The notes under the pieces were generated by a model. The model worked only from the letters and a program-made list of their open reading frames with translations, ran no database searches and had not been told where the DNA came from. A stretch of DNA of 64,000 nucleotides. Origin: JBLUOA01 sp048060095. GTDB taxonomy: Bacteria; Pseudomonadota; Alphaproteobacteria; Rhodobacterales; Rhodobacteraceae. This document shows, in pieces, positions 27,911 to 36,973 of the stretch. Position 1 is the stretch's first letter. Every line of letters begins with the position of its first letter. Where the stretch lies: assembly GCF_048060095.1 (NCBI RefSeq), contig NZ_JBLUOA010000001.1:558001-622000 (forward strand), written 5' to 3'. The translations under genes were made by a program, and so were the position numbers.

Positions 27911-28573
27911 TCAGGTCGCGCGTGGCATCGGGACTTCGACCGGCGGCGTCGCCAGCAAGATCGCCCGCGCATTCGGCGCCATCAAATCGCATAACGCGTT
28001 GGTAGAGGTTTTCAGCCCGCCCGTATAAGTCCCAAACGCGGGCAGGATCAGCCGTGCATCGTCGATCAGGAAACAAGGCCGTGTCACGCCGCGCCGGGGA
28101 AGCGCCGCCTTTGGGTGGTAGTGCCCCGAAACCTCAGCCGTCGCGCCCTTCGCAGCGATATGACGAAACTGAAGTGGCCCGACGGATAGGGTTTGCAGAT
28201 GTTCGCCGCCGAACTGGATCGGTCCGGGGTCGTGGTTGCCTTCGATCCAGATCCAGCGCCGCCCGGCGGCGAGGCGCGAAATCCACATCCGATCATCTTC
28301 GCGCAGGCTGTCCGCCGCAGCCAGATCGTCAAACGTATCGCCAAGGCAAACGACGGTCGTTGGGCGGGTCGCGGCGATGGCGGCGTCAAGTTTGGCCAGC
28401 GTATCTTGCACTTCATAAGGCGGCAAAAGCGCGCCACCCCGTCGCGCCATTCGGTCTGATTTGCCCAAATGCAAATCAGATACGCACAGCAACCGCTCAT
28501 CCGACCACCACAGTGCGCCAGAGGGCAGGGCGGTCAGCTTGGCGCCGCGCAGGGTGAAATCAAGGCCGTTCAT
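27911..28573 (-). CDS. pdeM: Ligase-associated DNA damage response metallophosphoesterase PdeM
   Basis: Calcineurin-like phosphoesterase of about 220 residues with the metal-binding series CVSDLHLGK, CLGDTFDD, EGNHDPG and VSGHYHPKA. In many bacteria this gene sits with an Lhr-type helicase, an exonuclease and an ATP-dependent ligase. Here only the helicase is adjacent, upstream on the same strand. Start ATG at 28573. Confidence 0.88.
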   Translation of the reverse strand: MNGLDFTLRGAKLTALPSGALWWSDERLLCVSDLHLGKSDRMARRGGALLPPYEVQDTLAKLDAAIAATRPTTVVCLGDTFDDLAAADSLREDDRMWISRLAAGRRWIWIEGNHDPGPIQFGGEHLQTLSVGPLQFRHIAAKGATAEVSGHYHPKAALPRRGVTRPCFLIDDARLILPAFGTYTGGLKTSTNALCDLMAPNARAILLATPPVEVPMPRAT

Positions 28574-28612
28574 GCTTCGTTCCAACCGCATTTTCGCGCA
28601 TCTTGCAAGCGG

Positions 28613-31018
28613 TTATTCGAGGCCCGCTTCCTTCATCAATAGTGCGGCGTCTTCGGCAAGCAGCCGTTCCTGCGCAGCGCCTTTGACCGGAACTTTGCCC
28701 ACCTCAAGCAACATTGGCGCGGCAAGCGGGGTCAGGCGACCGGGTTTGATGTGATCGATCCGCCCTTGCGTCCGTGTCAGCATTTCTTCGATCCGTCCGA
28801 AATCCACCAAGCCTTTCAACGCCTCTTCGCGCGTGATTTGCAGCATCAGGTGGTCGGGGTCGTATTTTCGTAACGTGTCGTAAAGAATATCGCTGGAAAA
28901 CGTCGCCTGCCGCCCGGATTTTCGCGCGTTGGGGGCGTTGCGTTCGATCAGCCCCGCAATCGTGGCGGCCCCCTTGAACGTGCGCTTCATCACCGCGTTC
29001 CCGGCGAGCCATCGTTCCAACCCCTCGCGCAAATCCTCCGGGGACAGCAGCGGCGTCGGGTCCGTCACAGGCTCCAGCCCCCAGATCAACGTGGCATAGT
29101 CGGTGGACACGAAGCCGAGCGGATTGAGGTCCAGCGCCTCCATCCGTTGGGTCAGCAGCAGGCCGAGCGTTTGTTGCGCGTTCCGTCCGGCAAAACCGTA
29201 GACGCAAAGATAATCGCGCTGTTCAAGATGGAAGGTTTCGACCAGTAGGCGCGCAGGTTCCGGTAGCTTTGACACTTCGCGTTGAAGGGTCAGCCATTCG
29301 GCGGTGTGGGTTGGCAGTTCCGACCAGCTGTCCTTCTGAAGCATCGCCATGATGCGCTCGGACAGTTGCGTTGAGGTGGCAAATTTCGTTCCCATGAATG
29401 TCGCGATTTTTGGTCGCGGTCCGCCGCGTTTGCTGACCTCAACCGTCATTTCACGCAGCGATTCATAGCGCACGATCTGGCCGCCGATCAGGAACGTGTC
29501 GCCGGGGGTGAGGGTGGCGGCAAAGCTCTCCTCGATCTCTCCCAACGGCCGTCCGCCACGACTGCCTTTCATGCGGACGTTCAGTTTGTCGTAATCCTGA
29601 ATCGTGCCGATATTCATCCTGATCCGCTGCGTCGCGCGCGGATCGCGCAGTTGCCACAACCCGTCGGGCCGCTGCAACAGCCGCTGCCAACGCTCATAGG
29701 CTTGCAGGGCATAGCCCCCGGTCGCGCAGAAATCGAGGCAGGCGTCGAACTGATCTCGGGGCAGCGCGGAATATGCGCCGGCCGTTGTGACCTCTGCGTA
29801 AAGCTCATCCGCGTCGAACGGGCCTGCGGCGGCGCGGATCAGGATGTGCTGGCACAAGACGTCACGAGGGCCGGGGCCGCGCGGGTCGCCGTCAAGGTCA
29901 TGTTCCTTGGCCGCTTGCAGGGCTGCGACGCATTCGACGACTTCGAACCGGTTGGCGGGAACAAGCAACGCCTTTGACGGTGCATTATAGCGGTGGTTCG
30001 CCCGTCCGATCCGCTGCACCAGCCGTTTGACGTTCTTGGGCGCGCCGACCTGAATGACCAGATCAACGTCCCCCCAGTCAATGCCCAGATCAAGGCTGCC
30101 GGTGCAGACAATCGCGCGAAGATCGCCGCGAACCATTGCCGCCTCCACCCGTTCCCGCGCCTCGCGCGAGAGGGAGCCGTGATGGATGCCGATCGGCAGA
30201 TCGTCGGTGTTTTCCAGCCAAAGCGCGTGGAAAAACAACTCTGCCTGCGCGCGGGTGTTGTGGAAGATCAGCGTGGTTTTATGCGCCTTCACCTGCTGAA
30301 GAACCGCGCCGATTGCGTATTTGCCGCCGCCGCCTGTCCATGGCGGTGCTTCATCCGTTTCGAGCATCTGAATGTCAGGATCGGGACCGGGGTCAGCATG
30401 CAGGATTTCGCAAGGATCAGGATGGTGGGCCAGCAGTTTGGCAATCGCGGCCGGGTCTTCGACCGTGGCGGAAAGGCCGACGCGCCGCATGTCGGGGCGC
30501 AAGGCTTGCAGCCGCGACAGGGCGAGCATCAGTTGATCGCCGCGTTTCGACTCAGACAGCGCGTGGATTTCGTCGACGACAACGCGCTTCAGCCCGGCGA
30601 ACATGCGGGGCGCATCCTCGTAGGATAATAGAAGCGCGAGGCTTTCGGGTGTCGTGAGCAGGATATGCGGCGGATCGGCCCGCTGACGTTTCCGGCGGGA
30701 TTGCGGCGTGTCGCCGGTGCGGTCCTCAATCCGGATCGGCAAGTTCATTTCCGCGACCGGAGTCGACAGATTGCGCCGGATATCCGCCGCAAGCGCCTTT
30801 AGCGGTGAAATGTAGAGAGTATGCAAGCCTTCATGGGCATTCTCGCTAAGATCGACCAAAGTTGGTAGGAAACCTGCAAGTGTCTTACCGCCCCCTGTTG
30901 GGGCAATCAGCAGAACTGCCGGCGCATCCGCACGGTCGAGCATGTCTTTCTGGTGCGGATGGATGGCCCAGCCGCGTTTTGCGAACCAATCTTGGAATAT
31001 GGTCGGTAAGGAGGACAT
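28613..31018 (-). CDS. lhr: Ligase-associated DEXH-box DNA helicase (Lhr family)
   Basis: 3'-5' DNA helicase of the Lhr-core group, 801 residues from the ATG at 31018 (MSSLPTIFQDWF). Motifs: Walker A (IAPTGGGKTLAGFLP), DEIH box (VVVDEIHALSESKRGDQ), motif III (VGLSATVEDP), motif V/VI (CTGSLDLGIDWGDVD, VQRIGRANHRYN), then the winged-helix and Lhr C-terminal domain. It lies 39 bp upstream of pdeM. The set is linked in other genomes to repair of mitomycin-type damage. Confidence 0.92.
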   Translation of the reverse strand: MSSLPTIFQDWFAKRGWAIHPHQKDMLDRADAPAVLLIAPTGGGKTLAGFLPTLVDLSENAHEGLHTLYISPLKALAADIRRNLSTPVAEMNLPIRIEDRTGDTPQSRRKRQRADPPHILLTTPESLALLLSYEDAPRMFAGLKRVVVDEIHALSESKRGDQLMLALSRLQALRPDMRRVGLSATVEDPAAIAKLLAHHPDPCEILHADPGPDPDIQMLETDEAPPWTGGGGKYAIGAVLQQVKAHKTTLIFHNTRAQAELFFHALWLENTDDLPIGIHHGSLSREARERVEAAMVRGDLRAIVCTGSLDLGIDWGDVDLVIQVGAPKNVKRLVQRIGRANHRYNAPSKALLVPANRFEVVECVAALQAAKEHDLDGDPRGPGPRDVLCQHILIRAAAGPFDADELYAEVTTAGAYSALPRDQFDACLDFCATGGYALQAYERWQRLLQRPDGLWQLRDPRATQRIRMNIGTIQDYDKLNVRMKGSRGGRPLGEIEESFAATLTPGDTFLIGGQIVRYESLREMTVEVSKRGGPRPKIATFMGTKFATSTQLSERIMAMLQKDSWSELPTHTAEWLTLQREVSKLPEPARLLVETFHLEQRDYLCVYGFAGRNAQQTLGLLLTQRMEALDLNPLGFVSTDYATLIWGLEPVTDPTPLLSPEDLREGLERWLAGNAVMKRTFKGAATIAGLIERNAPNARKSGRQATFSSDILYDTLRKYDPDHLMLQITREEALKGLVDFGRIEEMLTRTQGRIDHIKPGRLTPLAAPMLLEVGKVPVKGAAQERLLAEDAALLMKEAGLE

Positions 31019-31081
31019 GCCGCACAGGTTAGTGGCAGATCGCAATGAAGCAAATACAGAAGGTTGGGCGGCGTTCGTAAC

Positions 31082-31897
31082 CTAGCGGTCGCGGGGTGAC
31101 AGCCCGCGCATCATATCCCTGACGGCGGTTGGCAAGGTCGTGTCCGCGCCCTCGGGCGCGTCATCAAGTGCGCTTTCGACGTCTTTCACGAGTATGCCGA
31201 TGGTGTTGTCCGGCGCGTGGCCGTCCCGAGCGAATTCGATTTCACTAAAGCCACTTGCAAGCCAGTTTTGACCTGACGACGTATGGATCAGATCAAGAAG
31301 CTGCGCCTCATCCAACCCCGCCTGATCCGCCCAGTCGAGCACCAGACGCGTCATCGCGGTCGACGACGCGGCCAGAAGATTATTCAACACCTTGGCGGAC
31401 ATTCCTGATCCAAACGGCCCCATCCGGTGAAAATGCTGCCCCATCGCAGTGAAAAGGGGGTGCAAATGATCCAAATCCCCGATCGACCCACCGAGCATGA
31501 ACGAAAGACGTTTCTGTTGCGCGGCGATCTGGGCACCGGACATCGGCGCGTCGATCAGGCGAATGTGGTGTGGAACACGCTCTCGCAACGCGCGGGTGTA
31601 GCGGGGCGAAAGGGTTGAGGACAGAATGATCCACCGCAGATCGGGTGCGCGTTCGATGAAGCCTTGGGTGTTGAACAAAACCTCCTCGGTCTCGTCGATG
31701 TCGCGCACGACCGAGATCAGAATCTTCAAGCCGTTGGCAAAATCCTCGGGATCGTTCGAGATCAGATCGGCGGTCGCGTCATACTCCGCCGCCGGGCGCA
31801 CATCGAAACCACGTGCGTCAAACCCGGCTTCGCGCAGTGCGATCAGCATCGGATGACCCATGCGTCCGCACCCGGCCAGTCCAATCCCGCGCAGCAT
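31082..31897 (-). CDS. NAD(P)-dependent beta-hydroxyacid dehydrogenase
   Basis: 271-residue member of the 3-hydroxyisobutyrate dehydrogenase family. It has an N-terminal Rossmann loop (GIGLAGCGRMGHPM), the substrate-binding motif region (LIDAPMSGAQIAAQQKRLSFMLGG) and the catalytic Lys motif (GSGMSAKVLNNLLAAS). Substrate unknown. Its ATG overlaps the stop of the upstream AAA gene by one base (TGATG), so translation is probably coupled. Confidence 0.88.
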   Translation of the reverse strand: MLRGIGLAGCGRMGHPMLIALREAGFDARGFDVRPAAEYDATADLISNDPEDFANGLKILISVVRDIDETEEVLFNTQGFIERAPDLRWIILSSTLSPRYTRALRERVPHHIRLIDAPMSGAQIAAQQKRLSFMLGGSIGDLDHLHPLFTAMGQHFHRMGPFGSGMSAKVLNNLLAASSTAMTRLVLDWADQAGLDEAQLLDLIHTSSGQNWLASGFSEIEFARDGHAPDNTIGILVKDVESALDDAPEGADTTLPTAVRDMMRGLSPRDR

Positions 31898-33213
31898 CAG
31901 TGAACGATCGTCTCTTCCTTGACGAACATATTGGCCCATGCCCGATCAACCAGGTCCGGCGACATCTGATAGGGGATGCCCTCAAATTCACAAATCGAAA
32001 TCATCTGATCAATCAGGAAGATCGGCTGATAGTTCGCATAGACGTTTTCGATCAGCGGATATTTCTTCTTCATCAGATAGACGAGCGTAGCTTCGTCCAG
32101 TGGCATTTTCTTCTTCCGCGCGACCATTGCGAAGATTTTCAGGAAATCCTCTTGGTTCGGGCCGTCAATCTTGATCTTGAAGAAGATCCGCCGCAGGGCC
32201 GCTTTGTCGAAGATGTCGTTCGGGTGGAAGTTGGTCGAAAAGATCACCAGCGTATCGAACGGCACGGTGAATTTTTCACCAGATTGCAAGGCGAGGATGT
32301 CTTTGCTTTCCTCAAGCGGAACAATCCAGCGGTTGATCAGCGCCTGCGGTGGTTCTTCCTGACGGCCAAGGTCGTCCACGATAAAGACGCCGCCGGTTGA
32401 TTTTAGTTGCAGCGGTGCCTGATAGGTCCGCGCCGTCGGGTTATAAACAAGGTCGAGCATCGACAGCGAAAGCTCACCACCGGTAATCACGGTCGGACGT
32501 TCGCAGCGGACATACCGGGTGTCGTAGCGGCCCGAAGTGCGGCGCAGCGAATTCGGATCGTCGACCTGCTCTTCGGCTTTGGAGTGCACAATGGGGTCAT
32601 AAACTGTGATGACCTGCCCGGAATATTCAATCGCGCGGGGAACGTAGATCTTGTCGCCAAGCGCGTCCCTGATCCCGTTGGAGATCGACGACTTACCGTT
32701 CCCCGGCGGACCATACATCAGGATCGAACGGCCGGAGCTGACCGCCGGCCCCAGGTGGTCCAGCAATTCATCCGGCAGGATCAGATGTCCCATCGCGCCG
32801 GTCAATTGTTCGCGGGTGATCTGGATATTGCGGATCGACTGCCGCTTAACCTGTTCCGAATAAACCGTCAGCGGAACCGGCATCGCACCGTAATATTCCG
32901 ACTGGCTGAGCGCGTCGAGCGCGCGGGCCTTGCCGTGATCGGTCAGTTGATACCCCATCTCGTTACCAGCCCCGGCGTGAAGTGTGCCGGTCGCCTGAAG
33001 CAGCTTTTGTTCGCGGGCCAGATCGATCAGTTCTTGCGTCACCGGAACCGGCAGGCAAATCGCCCGCGCAATCGGCGTGACCTGTTCAACATTCTGGCGG
33101 AAAATCGTTTTCAACAGGATGTCGCGCATCATCACGATGGGAAGCTGCATCTCTGCGATGGTGCGCGGCGCTGGCGGCGCGGCGACGGACGATGCGTGCA
33201 TATTCATGGACAC
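31897..33213 (-). CDS. AAA-type ATPase, probably Tad-locus associated
   Basis: 438-residue cytosolic protein. The N-terminal 110 residues look like a winged-helix/adaptor region (IARAICLPVPVTQELIDLAREQKLLQATG). The ATPase domain has Walker A (MYGPPGNGKSSI), Walker B (GGVFIVDDLG), a sensor-like asparagine (LVIFSTNFHP) and RRIFFKIKIDGP as a possible arginine-finger region. Similar ATPases accompany tad pilus genes in alphaproteobacteria, to my recollection. The link here rests on proximity (the tad genes begin 1.8 kb away), so the function is unproven. Confidence 0.75.
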   Translation of the reverse strand: MSMNMHASSVAAPPAPRTIAEMQLPIVMMRDILLKTIFRQNVEQVTPIARAICLPVPVTQELIDLAREQKLLQATGTLHAGAGNEMGYQLTDHGKARALDALSQSEYYGAMPVPLTVYSEQVKRQSIRNIQITREQLTGAMGHLILPDELLDHLGPAVSSGRSILMYGPPGNGKSSISNGIRDALGDKIYVPRAIEYSGQVITVYDPIVHSKAEEQVDDPNSLRRTSGRYDTRYVRCERPTVITGGELSLSMLDLVYNPTARTYQAPLQLKSTGGVFIVDDLGRQEEPPQALINRWIVPLEESKDILALQSGEKFTVPFDTLVIFSTNFHPNDIFDKAALRRIFFKIKIDGPNQEDFLKIFAMVARKKKMPLDEATLVYLMKKKYPLIENVYANYQPIFLIDQMISICEFEGIPYQMSPDLVDRAWANMFVKEETIVH

Positions 33214-33351
33214 CCTCTAACTTCAGCAATTCTTGTATGTTTTGTGGCGATTCTACCTGTGGGGGCTGAATTCGACAACAAAAACCGCGAAAGGCTTTTA
33301 CATCGTTAATCTTACGGCGATAACGTTGCAAAAAAGTACTGGGGACAGGAT

Positions 33352-34974
33352 ATGAGCAGACCAAATCCAGCGACATTGTTCGGATTCTTGGTGGTATTGT
33401 TGCTGATTTTGGGCGGCGCGCTGATCGCCAAAGACGGGCTTTATATCGCCAAGCACGAAGGGGACACATTGCATTTGATGCAGATCGTCTTCCGCATGGC
33501 ATCCGGCGAATGGCCACACCTTGATTTCATGACCCCGATCGGCGCGTTGGCCACGGCGCCTATCGTGTTTTTTGTCAATCAGGGGGTCGGGATCGGGCAT
33601 GCGATCATCTATTCGCAAGTGCTGATCGCCGCAGCGCTTCTTCCCGCCGCGTGGTGGATCGGCACGAGCCGGTTAGGGCCGTGGCTGGCCTATTTCTTCG
33701 GTGCGGTGATCCTGATCCTGACCCTCGCCCTTGTGCATGGAGAGGCGAATTCTTCTGTCTCAGTCTCGATGCACTATAACCGTTGGGCTTGGGCGCTGGC
33801 CTTCATCGCGATTGCCATTGCACTGTTGCCGCCAATCCATCGGAAATCGCCGCTGGTCGATGGTGTGCTGCTGGGCGGGTCGCTGGCTGCGCTCGCGATG
33901 ATCAAAGTCACCTATTTCGCCGCGTTTGCCATTCCGATCTTGCTGGCTTTGATGTTGCGAAAGCAATTCAAGACGCTGTTGATTGCCGCTGCGGTCGGGT
34001 TGATCGCCGTCGCGATTATCACTGTCTTTGCGGGCGTTGAGTTCTGGCGGGCCTATTTCATCGATCTTTTGCGCGTCGCACTTTCGGATGTCCGGCCGAA
34101 TCCGGGACGCCCGTTCGGGGCCGTGATCGGTGCGCCACTATATCTTGGCGGATCGCTCGTGGCGATTGGTAGCGTGATTGCGCTGCGGCAAGCGGGGGAG
34201 GATGTTGGCGGCATCGTATTGCTGCTGCTGACCCCTGCGTTTTTCTACGTGACCTATCAGAATTTCGGCAACGATCCGCAGTGGCTGTTGCTGCTTGCCG
34301 TTCTGGTTCTCGCCTTCCGACCTGAGGTTGGCGTGCTGAACAATTTTGGCTGGGATATGCGGTCCGTGCTTGGAATTCTGGGCGCGGTGACGCTCGCGTT
34401 TTCGGCGCCGTCCTTCCTCAACCTCGCTTATAGCCCGTTCCGGCATCTGGCCGCAGACGCGGAAAGCTACGCGCCGATGTTGCCGCGCGGCGGTGTGCAC
34501 GCGGATCTTTATACGAAATCGGTGCGGGCCTATCGCGCGGATGGGAAAATCGCGCTGGATGAACCGGGCGGCGGGCTGGAAGCCTACGTCGAACTGGCTG
34601 AGCGGGATGAAATCGGAACGCTTCTAGGCGAAACGCTGCCACGCTGCGAATTGCAACTGGGGCTGACCGCGTGGTTCACCGCCATTGTCACGGATCTGGA
34701 AGAGCATGGCCACGCCGACGGTGCGCGTATCTTTGCCGCCGATCTATTCTCAAGCCACTGGCTGTTTGGCGACCTTCAGCCGCTCGAAAACGGTGCACCG
34801 TGGTTTTATGGCGGGCTGCCGGGGTTCAGAAGTGCGGATTATGTACTGGTCCCGCTATGCCCGGTGTCGATTGAGGTGCGTTCAAAAATCCTGAAGCTGA
34901 TCGAAGACGCACCCGATGTCACGCTGACCGAGGTTCGGCGCACACCACTTTACATTCTACTTGAAAAAGGCTGA
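33352..34974 (+). CDS. Polytopic membrane protein, glycosyltransferase-like
   Basis: 540-residue protein with about ten hydrophobic segments in the first 370 residues, and a soluble C-terminal domain (about 380-540) ending in a VPLCPVSIEVRSKILKLIEDAP segment. The organisation (first loop with GEWPHLDFMTPIG, many helices, C-terminal extracytoplasmic domain) resembles dolichyl-mannosyltransferase-type GT-C proteins, but I cannot point to a decisive catalytic motif. ATG at 33352 behind GGGACAGGA. It is divergent from the AAA ATPase and convergent with tadV. Confidence 0.65.
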   Translation: MSRPNPATLFGFLVVLLLILGGALIAKDGLYIAKHEGDTLHLMQIVFRMASGEWPHLDFMTPIGALATAPIVFFVNQGVGIGHAIIYSQVLIAAALLPAAWWIGTSRLGPWLAYFFGAVILILTLALVHGEANSSVSVSMHYNRWAWALAFIAIAIALLPPIHRKSPLVDGVLLGGSLAALAMIKVTYFAAFAIPILLALMLRKQFKTLLIAAAVGLIAVAIITVFAGVEFWRAYFIDLLRVALSDVRPNPGRPFGAVIGAPLYLGGSLVAIGSVIALRQAGEDVGGIVLLLLTPAFFYVTYQNFGNDPQWLLLLAVLVLAFRPEVGVLNNFGWDMRSVLGILGAVTLAFSAPSFLNLAYSPFRHLAADAESYAPMLPRGGVHADLYTKSVRAYRADGKIALDEPGGGLEAYVELAERDEIGTLLGETLPRCELQLGLTAWFTAIVTDLEEHGHADGARIFAADLFSSHWLFGDLQPLENGAPWFYGGLPGFRSADYVLVPLCPVSIEVRSKILKLIEDAPDVTLTEVRRTPLYILLEKG

Positions 34975-34981
34975 TCGGGCG

Positions 34982-35001
34982 GGGCGGCCTAAATGCCGCC
35001 C
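34982..35001 (-). terminator. Hairpin at the convergent end of the tad locus
   Basis: A 7-bp GC-rich stem (34982-34988 with 34995-35001) with a 6-nt loop spans the tadV stop codon. There is no T run, so it is only a weak terminator candidate. Confidence 0.35.
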
Positions 35002-35483
35002 ATCGCGCCAAGCACAAGATAGGCAATCAACGCGCCACCAAGGGCGAGGCCCATCGGGAAGTCCTTATTGCCCCAGCTTTCCCAATCCTGCGTTGCCAGC
35101 CTGACCTGCGGAATCTGGGAGAAAACCCGGTGCGTCACGAAGGCTGCAATCAGGACAACCGCGAAGACAATCAGGAATACCATGATATCGCCAAGCGCGA
35201 TGAATGGCGCCATTGCGGCGGCGAATTTTGCGTCGCCCGCGCCAATGGCACCGGCCATGTTCAGCGCGATCCCGATACCCAACACGACGATCAGGTGCAC
35301 ATAGCGCCATGCATAATCCGCCAGGGGCAGGGCGAACAGGCCGACCACCGCAAAGGCAAGAACCAGCGCGATAACCGCGTTGTTCGGGATTTTCATCGTT
35401 TTCAGATCGCTGAACGCGGCCCAGATCGCAATCGGGGCCGCGACAGGAAGAAACCAAAGCGCGGTCGTCTCAGAAATATCCAT
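34989..35483 (-). CDS. tadV: Prepilin peptidase TadV/CpaA
   Basis: A24 aspartic protease that cleaves the Flp prepilin leader in the inner membrane. The 164-residue protein has about five membrane segments and both catalytic aspartate sites: the first in AAFSDLKTMKIPN and the second in the GxGD motif AGAIGAGDAKFAAA. It is the short form without the methyltransferase domain, as usual for Tad systems. Last gene of the leftward tad operon. Confidence 0.9.
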   Translation of the reverse strand: MDISETTALWFLPVAAPIAIWAAFSDLKTMKIPNNAVIALVLAFAVVGLFALPLADYAWRYVHLIVVLGIGIALNMAGAIGAGDAKFAAAMAPFIALGDIMVFLIVFAVVLIAAFVTHRVFSQIPQVRLATQDWESWGNKDFPMGLALGGALIAYLVLGAMGGI

Positions 35484-35491
35484 CTGACCGC

Positions 35492-36352
35492 TTACCCGTT
35501 CGTCACGTTATCTTCGAGCGCCCGGAGAGAGCGTGTCGCCGCCTCAAAGTGCTGCGGATGCGTGTCGATCGCTTCTTTCAGCAAACCGCGCCCGGTCGTC
35601 ACATCGCCCCGCTTGATCGCCGCAAGCGCGATGGTGTGCAATAGTTGCGCCCGCTCAATCTGCGTCATTTCGATCACCGGCATGTCGTAGTTGCCCTGCG
35701 CGCCCCGCGCGAGGACGAGGTTATTTTTCGCGGTGAAAAGCTCTCGGTCGAAGGTGATGGCGCGGAGGAACAAACGTTCCGCCTCGGCATAGTTGCCGCG
35801 GGTCAGCATCGAATAGCCCCAGTTGTTCAGCACGCCGCCGGGGCGGGTGGTCAGGCCAACGGCGGTTTCATAGAAGCTGTCGGATTTCTCCCACTCTTCG
35901 TTGCTGTCGGCGATCATCGCTTCAAGGCGATAGCGCTTGAAGGTTTCAAACGTCGGCGGAACGGCATCGAGCACTTTGTCGGCCTCATCCCACTGGTTGT
36001 CGCGGATCAGCGCGTCGGCCAGTTCAACTCGGTCGTCGTCGGTTGCCTCGGGATGGGCGATGACCTCTCGCCAGACGGTCGCAGCCTCTTGCGGTTGACG
36101 GGCACGCACCAGCGATTGGGCCAGCCCGCGTTTGATGTCGATGCGATCAGGGTTCTGTGCAGCCGTCCGCCGGAAATAGGCCACAGCCTCGTTCGGGTCG
36201 CTGACAGTCAACATGATATCACTCATGTTGCTTTCGTCGATGGCGTTCACGTCCTGAATTGCACGTTCAACTTCTGCCTCGCCCGATTTATCGCAGGCGG
36301 ACAAAGCAACTGCGCCCGTAAGGCACAGAGATACAATGATAGGGTGGCGCAT
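35492..36352 (-). CDS. TPR lipoprotein of the Tad locus
   Basis: 286-residue protein with a lipoprotein signal peptide ending LTGAVALSAC (Cys20), followed by tetratricopeptide-like helical pairs (AVAYFRRTAAQNPDRIDIKRGLA, NWGYSMLTRGNYAEAERLFLRAI). It corresponds to the second TPR protein next to tadD in alphaproteobacterial tad clusters and probably helps secretin or machinery assembly at the outer membrane. 8 bp separate it from tadV. Confidence 0.85.
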   Translation of the reverse strand: MRHPIIVSLCLTGAVALSACDKSGEAEVERAIQDVNAIDESNMSDIMLTVSDPNEAVAYFRRTAAQNPDRIDIKRGLAQSLVRARQPQEAATVWREVIAHPEATDDDRVELADALIRDNQWDEADKVLDAVPPTFETFKRYRLEAMIADSNEEWEKSDSFYETAVGLTTRPGGVLNNWGYSMLTRGNYAEAERLFLRAITFDRELFTAKNNLVLARGAQGNYDMPVIEMTQIERAQLLHTIALAAIKRGDVTTGRGLLKEAIDTHPQHFEAATRSLRALEDNVTNG

Positions 36353-36380
36353 TTTTGCGTCCTTTTACTGCTCGGTTCTC

Positions 36381-36941
36381 TTATGGTGTCGAGAGGAGAA
36401 GGAATTCGCTGCTGCCCCTGCGCACCAATTCGAATTTATTGTTATTGGGTTCATAATATTCCGGATTTTCGTTTTTGGCGATAGCCAAGCGCAAGTTGTC
36501 GCGGATAGAGTCACTTTCGCCACTATCAAGCGCAAAAGCACGCCGAAACACCTGTTCTGCTTCGCCGGTTTCGCCCCGTTCCATCAGAACGACGCCCAGA
36601 TTGTTCCAAGCGGGCGGAAATTCGCCATCTTTCTTGATCGCGTCGCGCAGGTTTTCTTCGGCCTGGCCGAGTCGCCCAAGGCGCAGATTGGCCGATCCAA
36701 TCGCGCTGAGGGTATCAACCGTCAGCCCCCTTTCGCCCGCCGCCCTAAGATAAGCGCGAAGCGCCAGTTCATATTCACCAGCGGCCATCAGCCGATGCCC
36801 GACGAGCAGGCCGTCGACGGAGTCGGAAAGGTCATATCGGCCGGTCGGCGCGAACACGTCACCGTCACGCGCGCCAAGGCCGCCCGAATTACAGGCGGCC
36901 AACACGCTTGAAGCCAAGACGATAGCGATGAAGTGTCTGAT
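36381..36941 (-). CDS. tadD: TadD-like TPR lipoprotein with a probable ATC start
   Basis: TPR lipoprotein for Tad pilus assembly. The conserved body includes NLRLGRLGQAEENLRDAIKK and PAWNNLGVVLMERGETGEAE. Only 17 codons separate an in-frame stop from the lipobox cysteine (VLASSVLAAC). The first AUG-like options, a TTG at 36917, GTG and TTG, would leave only a stub with no basic n-region. Starting at the ATC at 36941, behind GGGGG/AAGG, gives MRHFIAIVLASSVLAAC, a textbook lipoprotein signal resembling the neighbour's MRHPIIVSLC. The coordinates assume that start; otherwise it begins at 36917. Confidence 0.75.
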   Translation of the reverse strand: MRHFIAIVLASSVLAACNSGGLGARDGDVFAPTGRYDLSDSVDGLLVGHRLMAAGEYELALRAYLRAAGERGLTVDTLSAIGSANLRLGRLGQAEENLRDAIKKDGEFPPAWNNLGVVLMERGETGEAEQVFRRAFALDSGESDSIRDNLRLAIAKNENPEYYEPNNNKFELVRRGSSEFLLLSTP

Positions 36942-36973
36942 ACCTTAGCCCCCGAACGTCGTTCGAACGGGTT

